Origin: Bacilli bacterium
Lineage (GTDB): Bacteria; Bacillota_I; Bacilli_A; RFN20; CAG-826
Reading direction: 5' to 3'
NCBI GenBank assembly: GCA_022641095.1
Contig: JALCDB010000001.1
Location: forward strand, 174,802-238,801
Length of the DNA stretch: 64,000 nt
The notes under the pieces: generated by a model
What the model was told of the DNA's origin: nothing
The model's input: the letters and a program-made list of their open reading frames with translations, nothing else
The model's database searches: none
Position numbers and translations under genes: made by a program
In this document: one piece after another, positions 1-8,690 of the stretch
Layout of the letters: every line of letters begins with the position of its first letter
How positions within the stretch are numbered: position 1 is the first letter of the stretch

Positions 1-67
1 AGGTCGGGGAACGTTTTTTTCGTTATTTTTGGGAACTGAAACGGCGATTTTTCGGCTCTGAAAAGAA

Positions 68-90
68 AACACCCGACGATATCGGGTGTT
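68..90 (-). terminator. Rho-independent terminator of tRNA-Thr
   Basis: On the minus strand a 9-bp perfect stem (AACACCCGA / TCGGGTGTT) with a 5-nt loop is followed by a T-rich tail (TTCTTTTC). It lies 11 nt past the CCA end of the tRNA, so it most likely ends that transcript. Confidence 0.8.
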
Positions 91-101
91 AGTCTGCCAA
101 G

Positions 102-177
102 TGGTGCCGACTAGAGGAATCGAACCCCCAACCTACTGATTACGATTCAGTTGCTCTGCCAATTGAGCTAAGTCGGC
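102..177 (-). tRNA. tRNA-Thr (anticodon CGU)
   Basis: The minus strand folds into a complete cloverleaf: acceptor GCCGACT pairing with AGTCGGC, a D arm with GCTC/GAGC, an anticodon stem ACTGA/TCAGT enclosing the loop ATCGTAA, and a T arm with GGTTCGATTCC. Positions 34-36 read CGT, which decodes ACG (threonine). The 3' CCA is encoded in the DNA. Confidence 0.95.
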
Positions 178-188
178 GCGCGAAGATA

Positions 189-217
189 AATATAGACCAA
201 GCGGGCCGCCTAAACAA
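189..217 (-). promoter_or_regulatory. Promoter of tRNA-Thr
   Basis: On the minus strand TTGTTT (217-212), a 17-nt spacer and TATATT (194-189) lie about 12 nt before the tRNA 5' end. The -35 box overlaps the stop codon of the neighbouring membrane-protein gene. Confidence 0.55.
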
Positions 218-2285
218 GCGCCGAAGCCCCATCTTTCGTTTTCGGGGGTTTCTTTTCCCCGCTTCGGAGACGACGCTCATAAAGCCCCCACCCGCCTAGG
301 GCGAGCGTGCCCGCCGCGGACACCCAAAACGTCACCCGGCCGATCCGGTAACCGAGAGGACCCGGGAACGAGACTTCGAGGGCATAGCTTCCCGAGGCGA
401 CTTCGAACGCCACCAAACCGTCGACGTTCCTGATGGGGGCGTAGCTCACCTCTCCGTCGATGGCGGTCAGCTTGGCTTCGTAGCCATCGTAATAGAACTG
501 AGGGATTTGGATGAGGGCGTCCTCGCTTTCCACGGTCACGTCAAAGGTGGCGTCGGGGCTGTTGAGGGCGGTTATTTCGATCCGCCCCTCGCCCTCAAGG
601 AAGGCCGGGTCGAAATAGCCTTCGATTCCGACTGGGAACCGGGCGCTGCTATCGGCGAGATAGGAATGGATGAGATCGTAGAGGGAAGCGGAGTACTCCG
701 AATGGTAATCGCTTTCGGAGAAAACCCGTGGCACATACTCGTTTTGCCAGCCGATCCTATTGTTGTTCTGGACTTCGCTCACGGAAGCGTCGTGCCAATA
801 GCCTTGGTTGTTCTGGAAAATGGAAATGCGCTTATCGATCGGGCCTTGGCAGAACATGAGAAGGGCGCAACCGACGACGCCGAGCGAAGCGAGGGCGGTG
901 CGGTTGTCGCGGAAGGCCTTCGCAAGGTAGACGATCAGAAGCACGGCGAAAAAGCCGAAGAGCCCCCATAGACGATACGGGAACTGGATGTTGTAGAAAG
1001 CCCGCGGGACCGCCTTCCACGCGTCCGGAACGTAAATGAGGGTCACGAGGACGATCATCGAGACGCAAAGGAAATAAACCTCTGGGACCTCCAAGAATTC
1101 CTGTATGGGTTTGCGCGACAATTCAGGTTCCGCCGGGTCTTTGGCGAAAAGGTCGAAAAGAAGGAAGAGGAGATAAAACGCCAAAAGGGAAAGCCAGGCC
1201 TCCGCCTCGGCGAGGATGCATAAAGAAGGAAGGAAGAGGATGGCCGCGTCGGCTAAGTAACGCCACTTCTCCTGGTTCTTGAGTTTCCGGAAAAGCCGAT
1301 CGAACACGATCATAAGAACCGCCGAAACGACGTAGAAAGAGGCCGAAAGGGCGACCTTGAAAGCGGCGTTCTGCTGAACGAGCCACTCGAAATTGAGGAA
1401 ACCGGTGAACTGAGTGCTCGTGCGACCGATCCAGTAGCTGAGCCAGGAAAGCGTCGTCCACATGATGTCGCCGTCGCTGATGTTGTAGAGGTCGCCTGAA
1501 GTGTTTCTCAAAGCGGTGAAGACATAGGGCGTGACGAACCCTACAACCAGCAGGATGGAAACGAAAAAACTGACGAGCCGCCGCCATTCCTTGATGTGCC
1601 TCGCGATCGCCTTGACGCTGAAAACCAGGAACGCCACGCAGGAGGCGGCGGTCACGAGGGCCGTGATCGGATGGGTGAGGACGATCGAGGCGGCGCTCAA
1701 GGTCAGGATAACGTAGGGGCCCACCCGCCATTTCTCATCATGGATGAGGCGGTAAAGGCCATAGTAGACAAGCGGGATGAAGCAAAGGGCGATGGCTTCG
1801 GGGTAGGCGGCCCGATAAAGGACGCAATACATCTTGTAAGGCAGGAAATTATAGATGACCGTCGCGAGGAAGCCGATGCTCCGTCGCGAGGAAATCCGAT
1901 TCGCGAGGGCGTACACGGCGAGGTTGGAGAGGAAGCAGAAAAAGAGGATCGCGAACTTAAGGGTCCCCGTGAGGCTGGCCCCGGCCCAATGCCACATCTC
2001 GTAAAGGATCACCACGAAATAATGCGGGAACGGCCCATAGAAGCCGTAGATGTCGACCGCGGTGAAACTGATGAGGTTATGGCCGAGGGAAAGCCCGGTG
2101 AAACCATGTTCGAACCCATAAGCCAAATCGGCCAATTCAAGTTGATGCCAGTAGCAATCGTCGCCAGTCGTCATGCCGACGTCGGTGAAGAAAATGCAGA
2201 ACGGCAACGCCGTGAGGATGAGAATCGCCAAGTAAGGGGCGGCGGCCTTCAGGAATTTAAGAAGCCGCGCCCTTGGAAATTTCAT
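210..2285 (-). CDS. Large polytopic membrane protein, GT-C / PTPS-related type
   Basis: This 691-residue protein has an N-terminal membrane segment, then about a dozen hydrophobic helices up to residue ~490, a polar exterior domain (~500-650) and a final helix near 660-680. The first extracellular loop carries acidic residues (TTGDDCYWHQ), as in GT-C glycosyltransferases and the large bacterial membrane proteins of the YfhO and '6-pyruvoyl-tetrahydropterin synthase-related' families. Those families act, or are presumed to act, on lipid-linked sugars at the cell surface; the exact substrate cannot be read here. The start is fixed by a promoter whose -10 box lies 9 nt before the ATG, with no ribosome binding site. 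It is a single-gene unit reading toward the tRNA. The membrane topology is clear; the enzyme assignment is tentative. Confidence 0.6.
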   Translation of the reverse strand: MKFPRARLLKFLKAAAPYLAILILTALPFCIFFTDVGMTTGDDCYWHQLELADLAYGFEHGFTGLSLGHNLISFTAVDIYGFYGPFPHYFVVILYEMWHWAGASLTGTLKFAILFFCFLSNLAVYALANRISSRRSIGFLATVIYNFLPYKMYCVLYRAAYPEAIALCFIPLVYYGLYRLIHDEKWRVGPYVILTLSAASIVLTHPITALVTAASCVAFLVFSVKAIARHIKEWRRLVSFFVSILLVVGFVTPYVFTALRNTSGDLYNISDGDIMWTTLSWLSYWIGRTSTQFTGFLNFEWLVQQNAAFKVALSASFYVVSAVLMIVFDRLFRKLKNQEKWRYLADAAILFLPSLCILAEAEAWLSLLAFYLLFLLFDLFAKDPAEPELSRKPIQEFLEVPEVYFLCVSMIVLVTLIYVPDAWKAVPRAFYNIQFPYRLWGLFGFFAVLLIVYLAKAFRDNRTALASLGVVGCALLMFCQGPIDKRISIFQNNQGYWHDASVSEVQNNNRIGWQNEYVPRVFSESDYHSEYSASLYDLIHSYLADSSARFPVGIEGYFDPAFLEGEGRIEITALNSPDATFDVTVESEDALIQIPQFYYDGYEAKLTAIDGEVSYAPIRNVDGLVAFEVASGSYALEVSFPGPLGYRIGRVTFWVSAAGTLALGGWGLYERRLRSGEKKPPKTKDGASALV

Positions 2286-2294
2286 AACGAAGCC

Positions 2295-2323
2295 ATTATA
2301 GAGAAGCCGAGAAGACTTGTCTA
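2295..2323 (-). promoter_or_regulatory. Leaderless-type promoter of the 210-2285 gene
   Basis: TAGACA (2323-2318), a 17-nt spacer and a perfect TATAAT (2300-2295) are followed by only 9 nt before the ATG at 2285. Transcription should start at or next to the A of the start codon. No Shine-Dalgarno sequence is present. Confidence 0.75.
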
Positions 2324-2326
2324 AGC

Positions 2327-5047
2327 CTATCGGAGGCGCGAGGACGCCAACTTGCCCCTCACGGATAAAACGGCCACCACGGCCTCATGAACGAATAGAG
2401 GCGTGAGAGCGAGCAGGAAAACCCAAAGGTAGTCCATCGGTTCGTCATGGAGCGAATAGACGCTGAAGAAACTGTTGAGCCCCGGGGTCTCGATGACGAG
2501 GAACTGAAGGCCCATGCCGATGAAGAACGAGGCCCAAAGCATCACGTTCCTGTCTTTGAAGACGCGCAGGAACGTGTGCTTGACGTCCGTCATCCCGAGC
2601 ATATGGAAGAGTTCGCTGAAACTCAAAACGCAAAAGGCCATCGACTGGGCTTCCTCGAGGGCGATTTCGTTCCCGAAGTAGCCGTCGATCGCGGAAATCG
2701 AGAAACAGCCGGCTTGCCAAGGCTTAATAAGGAAGGCGATGAGCGTCGCGGCGCCTATAACGGCCCCATACCCAAAAGTTATCGCATAGCCTCCGCGGGC
2801 GAAAAGCGATTCCTTGGGATCGCGCGGGCGATCGCGCATGATATCGTCGGGCTTTTTGTCGGCCCCAAGGGCGATCGCGGGCAAGGAGTCCGTGATGAGA
2901 TTCGCCCAAAGAAGATGGATGGCGATGAGCGGGGCGGGCAGGCCGCAGGCGATCGCCACGAACATGCAGATGACCTCGCCGATGTTGCTCGAAAGCAAAA
3001 AGAGGATGGTTTTGCGGATGTTGGCGTAAATGCCGCGCCCCTCCTCCACCGCCTTCTCGATGGAGGCGAAGTTGTCGTCGGTGAGGACCATGTCGGCGGC
3101 GCCTTTGGCCACGTCGGTTCCGGCGATGCCCATCGCGATGCCGATGTCGGCGGCCTTGAGGGAGGGGGCGTCGTTGACCCCGTCTCCCGTCATGGCAGCG
3201 ATATTGCCGTTGGCTTTGATGGCGGTGACGATCTGGACTTTGTTCTCCGGGCTCACGCGGGCGAAAACGCGGATGGTTTTCACCTTCTCGCGCAATTCTT
3301 CCGAAGAGCAGGCGTCGATCTGCTCGCCCGACATGCACTGCTCGGGCGCCTCGGCGATGCCGAGTTCCCTAGCGATCGCGAAGGCCGTGTCTTTGTGGTC
3401 CCCCGTGATCATAATGGTCGCGATGCCGGCCCCCCGCAGGGTCATGACGGCCGGTTTCGCGGCCGGGCGCGGAGGATCGACCATGCCGACCAAGCCGACG
3501 AAAACGAGTCGGTCCTCTTCGATTTTATCGCTCTCGCGCAAGGCCAAGGCCAAGACGCGGAGCGCCTTCTCGGCCATCTTCGCCGCGGCCGCGTCGATTT
3601 TCGCGACGTCCTCTTCCGCGAGGGCTTTGGCTTTGCCGTTCGCGAGCACGCGATCGCAGCGCTTCAGGATCTGGTCCATCGCGCCTTTGGTGTACGCGAC
3701 CTTCCCGCCGTTTTTGCGGTGCTGGGTCGACATCATCTTGCGGACGCTGTCGAAAGGGAGCTCGTCGATGCGCGGAGTCGCTTTCTCAAGCGCGCTTTTG
3801 CTCATCCCGAAATCGGCGGCGAACTGGACGAGGGCCACCTCCGTGGGATCGCCATAGACGCCGTTTTCGATCGAAGCGTCGCTGCAAAGGCACATTCCTT
3901 CGGCCAATAAGCCGAGGTTGTCCTTCCTGAAGTCCTTTCTCTCATAAAGCCTCCCGTCGCAGTAGGCTTCGACGACGGTCATCTTGTTTTGGGTGAGGGT
4001 ACCGGTCTTGTCGCTGCAAATGACCGAGACGGCGCCGAGGGTTTCCACGGAAGCCAAACGGCGCACGATCGTATTGACCTTGATCATCTTCTGCATGCCA
4101 AGGGCGAGGACGATGGTGACGACCGCGGGAAGGCCTTCGGGGATCGCGGCGACGGCGAGCCCCACCGCGTCGAGCAAATCGGCGGTCCATTTCTCGACGA
4201 ACGTTCCGGCCACGGCGTCGTAAATGAAGGAAACGCCAAGCATCAGAACGACGATGCCAACGGTGAGGATGCCAAGGAATTTGGACAACTGGGCCAGTTT
4301 TTTCTGAAGCGGGGTCGGCTCCTCCCCTTCCCCGGAGAGCATGGTCGCGATCTTGCCGATCTCGGTGTTCATGCCGGTCGCGATCACGACCCCTTCGCCG
4401 CGACCGTAGACGATCGGGGTGGACATATAGGCTTCGTTGACGCGGTCGCCGACGCCGACCTCCTCGCTCAAAACGAGGTCCGGGTCCTTGTCGACGGGAA
4501 GCGACTCGCCGGTCAGGGAGCTTTCGTCGGCCTTCATGGCGAAGGCTTTCGTAAGGCGCAGGTCGGCCGGCACGGTCCTTCCTTCCTCGAGGATGACGAC
4601 GTCTCCGGGGACGAGTTCCTCGGCCTTGACCTCGACGAGTTTGCCTTCGCGCCGGACGGTCGCGGTCGGGGAAGAGAGCTTCTTGAGGGCCGCAAGGGCT
4701 TTCTCGGCCTTGGTTTCCTGAATGGTGCCGATCGTGGCGTTAAGGAAAATGACCCCGAAGATGATGACGACGTCGGCGAAATCCTCGAAGGTCACGCCCG
4801 CGCCGGATTTCTGAGCCTTGAGGATGCCCACGATGACGGAAATGATGGCGGCCCCGAAAAGGATGAACGTCATCGGATCCTTGAATTGGTCGAGGAAAAC
4901 GAGGAAGGCGCTGCGCTTCTTCTTCTCGGTGAGCTTGTTAAGCCCGCATTCGGCGCGGCGCGTCGCCGCCTCCTCTATGGAAAGCCCCGTTTTTCCGTCC
5001 GTCTTCAACGCCTTCAAAGAATCGGAGATCGATTTGTTCTCGTACAT
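2327..5047 (-). CDS. P-type cation ATPase (Ca2+/Mn2+ exporter type)
   Basis: This ~906-residue P2-type ATPase pumps divalent cations out of the cytoplasm. It has an N-terminal cation-ATPase domain, the TGES actuator loop, PEGLP in the fourth membrane helix, the phosphorylated Asp in SDKTGTLTQNK, the hinge TGDGVNDAPSLK and the NLITDSLPA motif in helix 6, all as in PMCA/SERCA-like bacterial pumps. The ATG at 5047 is chosen because AGGGAG lies 11 nt before it; the longer frame from 5086 would run into the riboswitch. Sequence alone fits Ca2+ or Mn2+. The yybP-ykoY leader makes Mn2+ export (as for Lactococcus YoaB) the better guess. No key residue is missing. Confidence 0.93.
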   Translation of the reverse strand: MYENKSISDSLKALKTDGKTGLSIEEAATRRAECGLNKLTEKKKRSAFLVFLDQFKDPMTFILFGAAIISVIVGILKAQKSGAGVTFEDFADVVIIFGVIFLNATIGTIQETKAEKALAALKKLSSPTATVRREGKLVEVKAEELVPGDVVILEEGRTVPADLRLTKAFAMKADESSLTGESLPVDKDPDLVLSEEVGVGDRVNEAYMSTPIVYGRGEGVVIATGMNTEIGKIATMLSGEGEEPTPLQKKLAQLSKFLGILTVGIVVLMLGVSFIYDAVAGTFVEKWTADLLDAVGLAVAAIPEGLPAVVTIVLALGMQKMIKVNTIVRRLASVETLGAVSVICSDKTGTLTQNKMTVVEAYCDGRLYERKDFRKDNLGLLAEGMCLCSDASIENGVYGDPTEVALVQFAADFGMSKSALEKATPRIDELPFDSVRKMMSTQHRKNGGKVAYTKGAMDQILKRCDRVLANGKAKALAEEDVAKIDAAAAKMAEKALRVLALALRESDKIEEDRLVFVGLVGMVDPPRPAAKPAVMTLRGAGIATIMITGDHKDTAFAIARELGIAEAPEQCMSGEQIDACSSEELREKVKTIRVFARVSPENKVQIVTAIKANGNIAAMTGDGVNDAPSLKAADIGIAMGIAGTDVAKGAADMVLTDDNFASIEKAVEEGRGIYANIRKTILFLLSSNIGEVICMFVAIACGLPAPLIAIHLLWANLITDSLPAIALGADKKPDDIMRDRPRDPKESLFARGGYAITFGYGAVIGAATLIAFLIKPWQAGCFSISAIDGYFGNEIALEEAQSMAFCVLSFSELFHMLGMTDVKHTFLRVFKDRNVMLWASFFIGMGLQFLVIETPGLNSFFSVYSLHDEPMDYLWVFLLALTPLFVHEAVVAVLSVRGKLASSRLR

Positions 5048-5081
5048 GGAGATATTTGCTCCCTGGGTGCGGCCGTGCCGT

Positions 5082-5178
5082 GACAAAGGTCTCGCGAAGC
5101 CATTGGCTTACCCTTCCCGGCCGGAGCTGATCCCCGGCGTCTTGACGGAAAAAGGTTAACCGCTACTCCCCTTTACAA
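5082..5178 (-). ncRNA. yybP-ykoY manganese riboswitch
   Basis: The minus-strand leader begins with AAAGGGGAGTAGC (from 5174) and ends with GAGACCTTT (to 5085), the two conserved ends of the yybP-ykoY class. AAAGG pairs with CCTTT to close the junction. Between them lie GC-rich helices and a CGTCAAGACG element resembling the class's internal conserved loop. The known ligand is Mn2+. It sits 18 nt before the RBS of the P-type ATPase, so translational or transcriptional control of that pump is expected. Confidence 0.87.
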
Positions 5179-5183
5179 GGGGA

Positions 5184-5212
5184 ATAATAACACAAAAGGA
5201 AAAACGCCTGAA
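5184..5212 (-). promoter_or_regulatory. Promoter of the riboswitch-ATPase transcript
   Basis: TTCAGG (5212-5207), a 17-nt spacer and TATTAT (5189-5184) place the transcription start near 5178, just before the first conserved riboswitch base. Confidence 0.5.
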
Positions 5213-5215
5213 GGA

Positions 5216-5863
5216 TTAATACGAGCGAAGCCGCAAAACGGTGAAATAAATGCCGAGGCAAATGAGAATCTCGCTGATGGGGTAAAGGCATGATATGAGG
5301 ACATTTAAGCCGCTCGCCCCTCCTAGAAGAAAGATGGCCGGCAAGAAAGAACTGGAGACGATCTGAAAGATGACGAAAGCCAAACTCCAGTTGCGGACGC
5401 TCGTGTAAGTGACCGACGAACCGGTGAGGTATTGCCGCAGACGGATGTACGCGAAAATACCGGCGACGACGCCGAAGACGTTGAAGGCGAGTTGAACGAG
5501 GGCGATCGAACCGGCAAGGGGGTCGCCCGAAAAAAGGGATGAGAAGTTCAAAACTCCGCTGAAAATGAGATTTATCACGGCCGAGAAAGCCGAGGCGAAG
5601 ATGTAAATCAAGACGCCGTTATAAGCGCTGTTGCTGCTATTGACGTTCCCGATGAGGATGATGAAGTACGCCACAAGCATGAAAGCCAGATTGTACACGC
5701 TGATCGGGGTTGAGATCGAAGGGGTCTCGTGATAGGCGATCATCTCGACGACATAGATCACGGCCGAGGCCAAAAGCAAGGCCGTCGCAAGGGACGAGAA
5801 AATAATCGCGCAGTACTTTTTGTAGTTGTAGCGGAATCTCTCTTTGAACGCTTTCCAATTCAT
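5216..5863 (-). CDS. Small integral membrane protein, unknown function
   Basis: This 215-residue protein has a basic N-terminus and about six hydrophobic helices with very short loops and no recognisable motif. I do not recognise the family. It is transcribed alone, divergently from the acetyltransferase at 5931. GATAAT (5878-5873) lies 9 nt before the ATG and no Shine-Dalgarno sequence is visible, so it is another candidate leaderless gene. It could be a small transporter or membrane chaperone; nothing in the sequence decides. Confidence 0.6.
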   Translation of the reverse strand: MNWKAFKERFRYNYKKYCAIIFSSLATALLLASAVIYVVEMIAYHETPSISTPISVYNLAFMLVAYFIILIGNVNSSNSAYNGVLIYIFASAFSAVINLIFSGVLNFSSLFSGDPLAGSIALVQLAFNVFGVVAGIFAYIRLRQYLTGSSVTYTSVRNWSLAFVIFQIVSSSFLPAIFLLGGASGLNVLISCLYPISEILICLGIYFTVLRLRSY

Positions 5864-5872
5864 AAACGCAAT

Positions 5873-5921
5873 ATTATCACAGGAAAGAAGGAAAACCCAT
5901 ACTCGCGAAAAATGCTAAAGT
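5873..5921. promoter_or_regulatory. Divergent leaderless-type -10 elements
   Basis: Minus strand: GATAAT at 5878-5873, 9 nt before the ATG at 5863. Plus strand: TAAAGT at 5916-5921, 9 nt before the ATG at 5931. The -35 regions are poor on both sides (TATGGG and AAACCC at 17-nt spacing), so activity rests on the -10 elements. Confidence 0.45.
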
Positions 5922-5930
5922 ATGGTCCGT

Positions 5931-6392
5931 ATGATCGAAGCGAAATTCCAAGTCGGCCTCATGGCGGAGGCCAAAGCCATCCGCCTTCGCGTCTTCAAGG
6001 AGGAGCAAGGCTACGAAAAGGAGTTCGACGAGGAGGAGGGCCGCGCCATCAACCTCGTGCTGTATTTGGACAAGAAGCCGATCGGGACGGCGCGGTTGGT
6101 CGAAATCGATCCCGAGACGTATCGGGTGGGACGCGTCGCCGTCTTGCCCGAGTACCGCCACCGCCAAATCGGAACCTATCTTTTGAAATTCATGCAGGTC
6201 AAGGCCAAAACCCTCGGGGCCCGCAAACTCGTTTTGGGGGCGCAGCTCGGCAAGACTGCCTTCTATGAGCGCCTCGGTTACGAAAAGGATCCCACAGGGG
6301 AGGTCTTTTTCGACGAAGGACACCCCCATATCATGATGGAGAAGATTCTGAAATTCAGAAAAAACCGAAGGAAAGACACGAACGGTTATTAG
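5931..6392 (+). CDS. GNAT family N-acetyltransferase
   Basis: This ~153-residue cytoplasmic enzyme is of the GCN5-related type, transferring acetyl from acetyl-CoA to an amine; the acceptor is unknown. The acetyl-CoA loop is visible as RVAVLPEYRHRQIGTYLL near residues 66-83, followed by the motif B region (LGAQLGKTAFYERLGY), as in the ElaA/YjcF-like subgroup. I take the second in-frame ATG (5931) as start because TAAAGT lies 9 nt before it, the same geometry as other genes here; an ATG at 5922 is also in frame. Its 3' end overlaps the convergent radical SAM gene by 4 nt. Confidence 0.85.
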   Translation: MIEAKFQVGLMAEAKAIRLRVFKEEQGYEKEFDEEEGRAINLVLYLDKKPIGTARLVEIDPETYRVGRVAVLPEYRHRQIGTYLLKFMQVKAKTLGARKLVLGAQLGKTAFYERLGYEKDPTGEVFFDEGHPHIMMEKILKFRKNRRKDTNGY

Positions 6393-7204
6393 ACGTTGCC
6401 GAGGTAAACGTGCTTCAGGTAACGCCTCGCCACCGCCGCCAGTTCAGATAGGGCGCCCACCTCCGTCGGGGGCTCTTTTTCTTTGTAACGCGGGAAGTAA
6501 CGGGTGATGTGAAGCGCGATTTCAGGATCGAGCGAAGCAATCCATCTGGCCTCTTCCTCCATCATGGCCTTCGAATCGTTGCGGCCCGGGATGATAAGCG
6601 TCGTGATTTCGAGGTGGCTTTCCCGGCAAGCCAAGGCGATGAAATCCTTCACCATCCCCAAATCGCCGCCGACGAAACGATAAAACTCCTCCGAAAAGCC
6701 TTTAAGATCAACGTTCATCGCATCGATGTAGGGAAGGACTTGCCCCAAAACGTCGAGGGAGGCCGTCCCGTTGCTCACGAGAACGTTAAGAAGGCCCCGC
6801 TCATGGATTAAGCGCGCGCAATCGCGCACGAACTCATAGCCGACGAGGGGCTCGTTATACGTGTAGGCGAGGCCGATGTTCCCTTGCGGCACGAGTTCCT
6901 GGGCGTACTCAACGAGAGCCTCGGGAGTCAGGATGTCCGCGCTTTGGGAAAGGTCGAACTGCGAGATTTCGTAGTTTTGGCAAAACGGGCAACGGAGGTT
7001 GCAGCCATAACTGCCCACCGACAGGATCTTGGAGCCGGGGTGGAAAAGCAAAAGCGGTTTCTTTTCGATTGGGTCGAGGGCAAGAGAAGTGACGGCCCCG
7101 TAGTTCTTGGCGACGATGCGGCCGCCGCGATTGACGCGGGCTCGACAAAATCCCACTTGGCCCTCCGCGAGCTCGCAATGGCGAAAGCAAACGGGGCATT
7201 TCAT
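6389..7204 (-). CDS. amrS: AmmeMemoRadiSam system radical SAM enzyme
   Basis: This 271-residue protein is of the pyruvate-formate-lyase-activating type. The radical SAM cluster motif is CNLRCPFC near residues 69-76, preceded by an N-terminal Cys-rich part (CPVCFRHC, then GFCRA). A glycine-rich SAM-binding region and the TLIIPGRNDS segment follow. The family always travels with AMMECR1 and Memo/LigB-like proteins; the reaction is not firmly established. The ATG at 7204 overlaps the stop of the upstream LigB-AMMECR1 gene by 4 nt (ATGA), so the two are co-translated. All expected Cys residues are present. Confidence 0.92.
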   Translation of the reverse strand: MKCPVCFRHCELAEGQVGFCRARVNRGGRIVAKNYGAVTSLALDPIEKKPLLLFHPGSKILSVGSYGCNLRCPFCQNYEISQFDLSQSADILTPEALVEYAQELVPQGNIGLAYTYNEPLVGYEFVRDCARLIHERGLLNVLVSNGTASLDVLGQVLPYIDAMNVDLKGFSEEFYRFVGGDLGMVKDFIALACRESHLEITTLIIPGRNDSKAMMEEEARWIASLDPEIALHITRYFPRYKEKEPPTEVGALSELAAVARRYLKHVYLGNV

Positions 7205-8583
7205 TCGTGGCGCACGACCGTGAAACGGAAAAACTTAACCGGCGCTTCGGGGGCGATGCCGGCTTTCTTTTTGCAGATGGCGACCTGCTCGTCCGCCGTC
7301 TCGACGTTGGGAAGATCGGGCAAAAGAAGGCCCCTTTTGCCATCGTTTTCGACAATGAGGCCGTATTTGCGGGGATTAAGCTCCGCCATGGAACCAACCG
7401 GTTCGGGGTCGCCAAGGACATCCACCGAAATCTTGAGATACGGGATTTCTTTCTCCTCGATCGGGTCGAAGCGCGGATCTTGGCTGGCGGAGGCGATGGC
7501 GTTGGCGACGATTTCCTTGCCGATGTTGGCCTGGGTCGCTTTGGTGGTTCCGATGCAACCGCGAAGCTGGTCAAACTCATGGATCGAGACGAAAACGCCG
7601 GCCCTTCGTCCCGTTAAGCCAGACGGGATCTCACGCCCGGAAAGTTCCTTGCCCTCCTTCACGAAAACGTCGATCGCGTCGTAAGCCAGAAGAACGTAGG
7701 GGTCCGCCGCCGCCCGCTTGCCCCGGACTTCGAGGGCCTGCCGCGAATAGTAAGCTTCGGCGAAGGAACGGGATGGATCGGCGGAGCCGGCAATATACTC
7801 GCAGACCCCATACCCGACCCCGCACGGGGCCTCATGGGAAAGTTTCTTGGCTTTGACGGCCGTTCGGTCGAGCGCTCCGGCCATGATGAGAAAACTCCGA
7901 TGGCCGCATTCCTCGGCCTTCTCAAGGAAAGCGCCCGAGAATCCGAGAAGCTCCCCGAAGGCGCCCCGCTGCATGAGGTCCATGAGACGCTTGTCGTACT
8001 CCGGGCCCTCGGGCTCGTAGCCATAGGGGCCGTCTTCCTTTTGGCAATGCGACAAGTCGCCGCTGGCGATAAAGACGATTTTCTTCTTCGTTTCGTCGCA
8101 AGCCTTTTTGATAAGCTCGCCGAAACGGTAATGGTCGATAAGGGGGAGCCCGCTTAAGCCAACCCTGACGAGGCGATACGAGGTGTAGCGGCGGTTCACG
8201 AAAAAAAGCGGGACCATCGTGCCGTGATCGAGATAGCGTTCCTCGTTGCCTTCCGTCCCCGCGGGGAAACGCTGGATTTTGGCCATGAGGGAGATGCGCT
8301 CGACGAGCTCGTAATCGTATTGGCAGCGGAACGTCACCCGAGGGACGCCGAATTGGGCGAAAGAGCCGGTGACGACTTCCCCGTCGCTGATTTGGAAATA
8401 ATCGGCGTAAGCCTCCGCGTGGGGGCTCGAAACGATGATGGTGTCGGGCTGAAGGCGGGCGATTTCCCGCCCCACTTTGTCATAAGCGTCCAAAGTGGCC
8501 TGGGCCTTGAGGGCGTCAGAAGCGTCGACGCCCGGGATGAGCATCGGCGGATGGGGGACCATGAAAGAAGCGATGATGGGCAT
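7201..8583 (-). CDS. amrA: LigB-like dioxygenase fused to AMMECR1 (AmmeMemoRadiSam A/B)
   Basis: This 460-residue two-domain protein has residues ~1-260 of the class III extradiol dioxygenase/Memo fold (metal-site regions PHPPMLIPG, SSPHAEAY, SGDLSHC, GHRSF) and residues ~280-460 of an AMMECR1 domain, with the signature LRGCIGTTKA followed by the SASQDPRF segment. Together with the radical SAM enzyme downstream (4-nt overlap) it makes the complete AmmeMemoRadiSam set in two genes. Role: an uncharacterised conserved pathway, possibly metal-dependent modification chemistry. TATAAA lies 6 nt before the ATG and there is no Shine-Dalgarno sequence, suggesting a leaderless mRNA. Confidence 0.9.
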   Translation of the reverse strand: MPIIASFMVPHPPMLIPGVDASDALKAQATLDAYDKVGREIARLQPDTIIVSSPHAEAYADYFQISDGEVVTGSFAQFGVPRVTFRCQYDYELVERISLMAKIQRFPAGTEGNEERYLDHGTMVPLFFVNRRYTSYRLVRVGLSGLPLIDHYRFGELIKKACDETKKKIVFIASGDLSHCQKEDGPYGYEPEGPEYDKRLMDLMQRGAFGELLGFSGAFLEKAEECGHRSFLIMAGALDRTAVKAKKLSHEAPCGVGYGVCEYIAGSADPSRSFAEAYYSRQALEVRGKRAAADPYVLLAYDAIDVFVKEGKELSGREIPSGLTGRRAGVFVSIHEFDQLRGCIGTTKATQANIGKEIVANAIASASQDPRFDPIEEKEIPYLKISVDVLGDPEPVGSMAELNPRKYGLIVENDGKRGLLLPDLPNVETADEQVAICKKKAGIAPEAPVKFFRFTVVRHE

Positions 8584-8589
8584 AGGTTA

Positions 8590-8595
8590 TTTATA
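8590..8595 (-). promoter_or_regulatory. -10 box of the AmmeMemoRadiSam operon
   Basis: TATAAA on the minus strand ends 6 nt before the ATG at 8583. The region 17 nt upstream is GC-rich and has no good -35. Confidence 0.45.
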
Positions 8596-8657
8596 GCACG
8601 AATGGGGAATCCCTGCGCGCCAAAAGCGAGGAAAACGTCCCCCCGACGCCGTTTTCG

Positions 8658-8685
8658 TTTACGAAAAAAAGGCGAATGGTATAAT
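8658..8685 (+). promoter_or_regulatory. Extended -10 promoter of the guanine riboswitch-guaD transcript
   Basis: TGGTATAAT (TATAAT at 8680-8685) is an extended -10; TTTACG (8658-8663) at 16-nt spacing is a plausible -35. The riboswitch starts 6 nt downstream. Confidence 0.65.
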
Positions 8686-8690
8686 GAGGC

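Noticed and set aside
3989-5083. Long plus-strand open frame of 364 codons opposite the P-type ATPase
   Set aside because: Antisense shadow of a GC-rich gene: it is rich in Gly, Asp and Arg, has no RBS and no family, while the minus strand has full P-type motifs.
7834-8157. Plus-strand ORFs opposite the LigB-AMMECR1 gene
   Set aside because: They lie antisense to a gene with clear family motifs and have no initiation signals.
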